DNA of 8,822 nt. It comes from an uncultured Prevotellaceae bacterium (lineage in GTDB: Bacteria; Bacteroidota; Bacteroidia; Bacteroidales; Bacteroidaceae). The position numbers and the translations under genes are program-made. The notes under the pieces are model-generated. The model was not told the origin of the DNA. It searched no databases and saw nothing but the letters and a program-made list of their open reading frames with translations. Of the stretch, positions 6,589 to 8,822 are shown piece after piece. Position 1 is the stretch's first letter. Every line of letters starts with the position of its first letter. The stretch spans positions 1 through 8,822 of the forward strand of contig CAMZHP010000120.1 in assembly GCA_947306845.1 (NCBI GenBank), in the 5' to 3' direction.

Positions 6589-6591
6589 GAG

Positions 6592-7677
6592 ATGGCAGAA
6601 CAAGAAGTAACACTGATGAAAGGCAATGAGGCCATCGCCCATGCCGCTATCCGCTGCGGAGCCGACGGCTATTTCGGCTATCCTATCACCCCGCAGAGTG
6701 AGGTGATTGAGACCCTTTGCGCCCTCAAGCCCTGGGAGACCACCGGCATGGTGGTGGTGCAGGCAGAGAGCGAGGTAGCATCCATCAACATGGTATATGG
6801 CGCCGCCGGAGCCGGCAAGCGCGCCCTCACCTCATCGTCAAGTCCCGGCGTGGCTCTCATGCAGGAAGGAATTGCCTACATGGCAGGTGCCGAACTCCCC
6901 GGTGTGTTTGTCAACGTGCAGCGCGGAGGTCCCGGACTAGGTACCATCCAACCGTCACAGAGCGACTATTTCCAGGCCACGAGAGGTGGTGGCAACGGCG
7001 ACTACTATGTCATCACCCTCGCACCCTCCTCGGTGCAGGAAATGGCCGACTTCGTCGATCTCGCCTTTGAGCTCGCTTTCAAATACCGCAACCCCGCCAT
7101 GATTCTGAGCGACGGCGTCATCGGACAGATGATGGAAAAAATCGTGCTGCCACCCTACAAGCCCCGCCGTACCGACGAGGAGGTCATCAAGCAGTGTCCT
7201 TGGGCTTCAACCGGCAAAACACGTGACCGCAAGCGCAATGTCATCACCTCACTGGAACTCAAGCCCGAGGCCATGGAGCTGCGCAACATCCACTTGCAGG
7301 AGAAATACCAGGAGATCCGCGATAAGGAAGTGAGATACGAGACCATGCAGTGCGACGATGCCGAGTATATCATCGTGTCATTCGGCAGCGCGGCACGCAT
7401 CTCTGAGAAAGCCATCGAACTGGCACGCGCCGAGGGCATCCGTGTAGGACTGCTTCGCCCCATCACCGTGTGGCCCTTCCCCTCCAAGGAAGTGGCAGCT
7501 CTGGCGAAAGGCAAGAAGGGCGTGCTCGTGGCCGAGATCAACGCCGGCATGATGGTGGAGGACGTGCGCCTGGCCATCAACGGCGAGGTACCGGTGGAGC
7601 ATTTCGGCCGCCTGGGCGGCATCGTCCCTGAGCCGGAAGAGATAGTGGAGGCATTGAAAACCAAACTGATGAAATGA
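6592..7677 (+). CDS. vorB: 2-oxoacid:ferredoxin oxidoreductase alpha subunit (VorB/KorA type)
   Basis: This 361-residue subunit holds the pyrimidine-binding half of the TPP site. The N-terminal domain (POR_N type) begins with LMKGNEAIAHAAIRCGADG and YPITP at 30-34. It continues with the conserved AESEVASINMVYGAAGAG region (about 58-75), ALTSSSSPG and NVQRGGPGLGT. The C-terminal domain has YIIVSFGS at 259-266 and RVGLLRPITVWPFP, matching the transketolase C-terminal-like domain. The length suits the separate-subunit VorB/KorA enzymes rather than the fused pyruvate enzyme. Automated annotation in Bacteroidales often calls this gene 3-methyl-2-oxobutanoate dehydrogenase subunit VorB, but 2-oxoglutarate is equally plausible as substrate, so the symbol is provisional. 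It starts 3 bp after the ferredoxin stop, and its TGA overlaps the beta-subunit ATG, so expression is probably coupled. The complex is cytosolic and oxygen-sensitive in known relatives. Confidence 0.93.
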   Translation: MAEQEVTLMKGNEAIAHAAIRCGADGYFGYPITPQSEVIETLCALKPWETTGMVVVQAESEVASINMVYGAAGAGKRALTSSSSPGVALMQEGIAYMAGAELPGVFVNVQRGGPGLGTIQPSQSDYFQATRGGGNGDYYVITLAPSSVQEMADFVDLAFELAFKYRNPAMILSDGVIGQMMEKIVLPPYKPRRTDEEVIKQCPWASTGKTRDRKRNVITSLELKPEAMELRNIHLQEKYQEIRDKEVRYETMQCDDAEYIIVSFGSAARISEKAIELARAEGIRVGLLRPITVWPFPSKEVAALAKGKKGVLVAEINAGMMVEDVRLAINGEVPVEHFGRLGGIVPEPEEIVEALKTKLMK

Positions 7678-8447
7678 TGGAAGCAAAAGATATAATCAGT
7701 CCGGAGAACCTGGTATACCAGAAACCGGCACTATTGAACGACACGCCCATGCACTACTGCCCCGGCTGCTCACACGGCGTTGTGCACAAACTCATCGCCG
7801 AGGTGGTAGAGGAGATGGGCATGGAAGAGAAGACCGTCGGCATCTCACCCGTGGGCTGCGGTGTTTTCGCCTACAACTATATCGACATCGACTGGCAGGA
7901 GGCTGCCCACGGGCGCGCTCCCGCCGTGGCCACAGGCATCAAGCGGCTCTGGCCCGACCGCCTCGTGTTCACCTACCAGGGTGACGGCGACTTGGCCTGC
8001 ATCGGCGCCTGCGAGACCATCCACGCTCTCAACCGCGGCGAGCACATCGTCATCATCTTCATCAACAATGCCATCTATGGCATGACGGGCGGACAGATGG
8101 CACCCACCACGCTGATCGGACAGAAGACATCGACCTGCCCTTACGGACGTGAGCCAGCACTTCATGGCTATCCACTCAAGATGACTGAGATCGCCGCCAC
8201 CCTCGAGGGCACCTGCTATGTCACACGCCAGAGCGTGGAGAATGTGGCAGCCATCCGCAAGGCAAAGAAAGCGCTGCGCAAGGCTTTCGAGGCATCCATG
8301 GCCGGCAAGGGCTCATGCCTCGTCGAGTTTGTGAGCACCTGCAACAGCGGATGGAAACTCACCCCCAAACAGGCCAACGAATGGATGCAGGAGAATATGT
8401 TCAAGTTCTATCCCAAAGGCGACCTGAAGGACACCACTGAAGATTGA
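7674..8447 (+). CDS. 2-oxoacid:ferredoxin oxidoreductase beta subunit, TPP-binding (KorB type)
   Basis: This 257-residue subunit carries the TPP diphosphate/Mg site: GDGD at 103-106, followed 24 residues later by the NN pair at 131-132 in IIFINNAIYGMTGGQ. The cluster-associated CPGC lies at 29-32 (HYCPGCSHG), and SPVGCGVF contributes another conserved cysteine, C62. Together with the alpha subunit it forms the active site that decarboxylates 2-oxoacids and passes electrons to iron-sulfur clusters. The GMTGGQMAPTT segment is typical of KorB and VorA proteins. The start is ATG 7674, overlapping the alpha stop by 4 bases; an ATG at 7677 is an alternative. The final codons GAA GAT TGA fall inside a 14-bp-period direct repeat. 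Substrate assignment is uncertain, as for the alpha subunit. Confidence 0.94.
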   Translation: MMEAKDIISPENLVYQKPALLNDTPMHYCPGCSHGVVHKLIAEVVEEMGMEEKTVGISPVGCGVFAYNYIDIDWQEAAHGRAPAVATGIKRLWPDRLVFTYQGDGDLACIGACETIHALNRGEHIVIIFINNAIYGMTGGQMAPTTLIGQKTSTCPYGREPALHGYPLKMTEIAATLEGTCYVTRQSVENVAAIRKAKKALRKAFEASMAGKGSCLVEFVSTCNSGWKLTPKQANEWMQENMFKFYPKGDLKDTTED

Positions 8448-8466
8448 AAATTCAAGATTGAAAATT
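8441..8466 (+). repeat. Short direct repeat spanning the beta-subunit stop codon
   Basis: AGATTGAAAATT occurs at 8441-8452 and again at 8455-8466, a 12-bp perfect repeat with a 14-bp period (spacer CA). The first copy includes the TGA stop of the beta subunit. The repeat fills most of the 32-bp gap before the gamma gene, the only wide gap between subunit genes in this operon. It looks like a slippage-type duplication of AT-rich intergenic sequence. Confidence 0.85.
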
Positions 8467-8479
8467 GAAATCAGAAAGT

Positions 8480-8822
8480 ATGAAAAAGGAAATCATCATA
8501 TCAGGATTCGGCGGACAGGGCGTGCTCTCCATGGGCAAGATCCTCGCCTACTCAGGACTGATGGAAGGCAAGGAAGTGACCTGGATGCCCGCTTACGGTC
8601 CCGAGCAACGCGGCGGAACGGCCAACGTCACTGTCATCGTCAGCGACGACCGCATTTCGTCGCCCATCCTCAGCCGCTACGACATCGCCATCGTGCTCAA
8701 CCAGCCCTCTCTCGACAAGTTTGAGCCGAAAGTAAAACCCGGCGGCATACTCATCTACGATGACTACGGCATCATCAACCCGCCCACACGCAAGGACATC
8801 GAGGTGTACAGCATCAGCGCCA
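8480..8822 (+). CDS. 2-oxoacid:ferredoxin oxidoreductase gamma subunit (KorC/VorC type), 3' partial
   Basis: An ATG at 8480 opens a frame that stays open to the window end, giving 114 visible residues of a subunit that is usually about 180 long. The N-terminus MKKEIIISGFGGQGV contains the family's GFGGQGV motif at 9-15. YGPEQRGG at 39-46 and VLNQPSLDKF further on are also typical. This is the POR gamma domain, which packs against the alpha/beta catalytic core; it has no cofactor motif of its own. It follows the beta gene by 32 bp, completing the order delta-alpha-beta-gamma. The start is supported because MKKEIIISGFGGQG aligns with the usual beginning of the family. An overlapping frame from 8458 to 8724 is a shadow. 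Confidence 0.94.
   Translation, partial: MKKEIIISGFGGQGVLSMGKILAYSGLMEGKEVTWMPAYGPEQRGGTANVTVIVSDDRISSPILSRYDIAIVLNQPSLDKFEPKVKPGGILIYDDYGIINPPTRKDIEVYSISA

Noticed and set aside
8458..8724. An 88-residue plus-strand frame starting before the gamma subunit
   Set aside because: It overlaps the gamma gene in another frame and has Arg/His-rich shadow composition. The gamma frame from 8480 has clear family motifs.

Overview
The window looks like a chromosomal segment from a Bacteroidota gut or oral anaerobe, most likely Prevotella or a close relative. The evidence is the pair of Bacteroidota-type promoters (TTTG-like box, 19 bp, TAnnTTTG-like box), the absence of clear Shine-Dalgarno sequences, the surface-protein C-terminus ending in a GVYIVNGKK-type segment, a small protein beginning MKKIYITP, and a four-subunit 2-oxoacid:ferredoxin oxidoreductase operon. 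The genus is inferred from family resemblance; no 16S or other marker was available. All genes I can support are on the + strand.

Region 1 (1-1080) is visibly AT-rich. It holds the 3' end of a large, probably exported or surface protein, then a 64-residue small protein of unknown function, then a strong intrinsic terminator. Region 2 (1081-2713) is a self-contained unit: its own promoter and a 523-residue AAA-ATPase-like protein with a C-terminal PD-(D/E)XK nuclease-like domain. This family is multi-copy in many Bacteroidota, and the gene sits between a terminator and a housekeeping block. Region 3 (2714-3851) has an endonuclease/exonuclease/phosphatase-fold protein starting 6 bp after the previous stop, then a striking array of nine CTAG motifs spaced exactly 9 bp apart, then a well-formed promoter.

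Region 4 (3852-6261) is housekeeping and relatively GC-rich: ffh (signal recognition particle GTPase), folD (one-carbon folate enzyme) and a 59-residue single-TPR protein whose ATG overlaps the folD stop. Region 5 (6262-8822) is a 2-oxoacid:ferredoxin oxidoreductase operon in the order ferredoxin-like delta, alpha (VorB/KorA), TPP-binding beta, gamma. The gamma gene is cut by the window end. The complex interconverts a 2-oxoacid plus CoA with an acyl-CoA, CO2 and reduced ferredoxin. In this group it probably serves 2-oxoglutarate synthesis from succinyl-CoA or branched-chain 2-oxoacid metabolism; the sequence alone does not settle which.

I found no complete novel system. The least explained items are the CTAG array, an extended promoter spacer shared by two promoters, the small MKKIYITP-type protein, and the AAA/PD-(D/E)XK gene between a terminator and the nuclease-ffh-folD block. 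No stretch longer than 300 bases lacks a gene.
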